Shown here: piece after piece, positions 63,467 to 64,000 of the stretch
Numbering within the stretch: the first letter of the stretch is position 1
Layout: the number at the start of each line of letters is the position of its first letter
From: CAWIVH01 sp963839475
GTDB lineage: Bacteria > Acidobacteriota > UBA6911
Direction of reading: 5' to 3'
Assembly (NCBI GenBank): GCA_963839475.1
Contig: CAWIVH010000021.1
Coordinates: forward strand, 1 to 64,000
DNA length: 64,000 bases
The notes under the pieces: model-generated
What the model was told of the DNA's origin: nothing
Database searches by the model: none
What the model saw: the letters and a program-made list of their open reading frames with translations, nothing else
Position numbers and translations under genes: made by a program

Positions 63467-64000
63467 CTACTGGAGCGTTTCCTCGGATTCCGAGTCGCTT
63501 TCCATCCCCATCCGTTTCAGCTTTTCAACGAAGGTCGTGCGCTTCAAATGAAGCAGGGAAGCGGCTTTCTTTTTGTTGCCCCCGGTGACATGGAGGCTCT
63601 TGATGATCAGTTTACGCTCGAGTTCAGACACCAGGGTGTTGAAATGAATCCCTTCATCCGGGATGTCGATTTCGCCAAACCTGATTTCTTCATCCGCGCT
63701 GGTCACCACGGCAGGAAAGTCCTGGATGGCAAGGATAGAACTCTCCCCGCTGAGAGCGACCGCCATCTCGATGGCATTTTCCAACTGCCGGATGTTGCCC
63801 GGCCACTCGAAGGCAATCAGCCTTTTCATGGCTTCGTGAGATACCTGTTTCAGGGGGAGCTGCTGTTCGCCGCAAAATTTCTTGAGGAAGTGAGCGACAA
63901 GGAGAGGGATGTCTTCCCGGCGCTGCCTGAGCGGCAGAATACTAATCGGTATCACATTCAGCCGGTAATAGAGATCTTCACGGAACTCCCCCTTACGCAC
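63467..64000 (-). CDS. Sigma-54-dependent transcriptional activator, C-terminal part (NtrC/PilR-like)
   Basis: 177 residues visible; the 5' end lies beyond base 64000. It starts inside the AAA+ domain (FREDLYYRLNVIPISILPLR with the following Arg finger region RREDIPLL), continues through the WPGNIRQLEN helper motif, and ends in a Fis-type HTH (KKKAASLLHLKRTTFVEKLK). Activates sigma-54 promoters. With a pilMNOPQ operon 10 kb away PilR is possible, but the sensing domain is not visible. Confidence 0.92.
   Translation of the reverse strand: MRKGEFREDLYYRLNVIPISILPLRQRREDIPLLVAHFLKKFCGEQQLPLKQVSHEAMKRLIAFEWPGNIRQLENAIEMAVALSGESSILAIQDFPAVVTSADEEIRFGEIDIPDEGIHFNTLVSELERKLIIKSLHVTGGNKKKAASLLHLKRTTFVEKLKRMGMESDSESEETLQ

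Overview
The window looks like a chromosomal segment of a GC-rich Gram-negative bacterium, most likely a member of the Acidobacteriota. The signs are a giant NHL/IPT-repeat exported protein, PAS-sensor/NarL regulators, a pilMNOPQ operon beside accBC, and a plsX-fabD-acpP-fabF cluster followed by etfBA. The taxonomic call is inference from gene content; there is no rRNA gene here.

Layout. (1) 1-11 kb, minus strand: a trypsin-fold secreted protease running off the left edge, a palindrome-rich spacer, a cusA-YHS-cusB copper/silver efflux operon, and a very large secreted multicopper oxidase with fibronectin III domains. (2) 11-15 kb, minus strand: a PAS/GAF histidine kinase, a NarL-type response regulator and a receiver-only regulator. 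(3) 15-23 kb, plus strand: a CocE/NonD-type (S15) hydrolase and a ~1,880-residue NHL/IPT protein. The genes in these first 18 kb carry about fifteen apparent frameshifts, several of them one extra base in a short G or C run. The rest of the window is almost free of them.

(4) 23.05-32.18 kb: a 9.1-kb integrative element in a tRNA-Arg(CCT) gene, bounded by an exact 45-bp duplication of the 5' half of the tRNA. All its genes read rightwards. It holds an array of diverged tandem repeats encoding tiny helix-turn-helix peptides that resemble sigma-70 region 4.2, a DUF5659-like protein, an excisionase-type HTH protein, a primase-polymerase/RepA-like helicase, a palindrome cluster that may be an origin, a P27-type terminase small subunit without large subunit or capsid genes, several small unknown or zinc-finger-like proteins, a TadE-like pilin and a tyrosine integrase whose frame ends inside the tRNA. 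This is the most novel part of the window and has the gene set expected of a phage satellite.

(5) 32.3-64 kb: core genes, intact. fabH; a TPR protein; yceD-rpmF-plsX-fabD-acpP-fabF (phospholipid and fatty acid synthesis); etfBA; an HD phosphodiesterase of the PgpH type, ybeY, a CorC-type protein and ribD; convergent thiE-accC-accB; pilM-N-O-P-Q for type IV pili; then divergently rplM-rpsI, rpsB-tsf-pyrH-frr-efp (translation and UMP synthesis), speA, argH, and the C-terminal part of a sigma-54 activator at the right edge.
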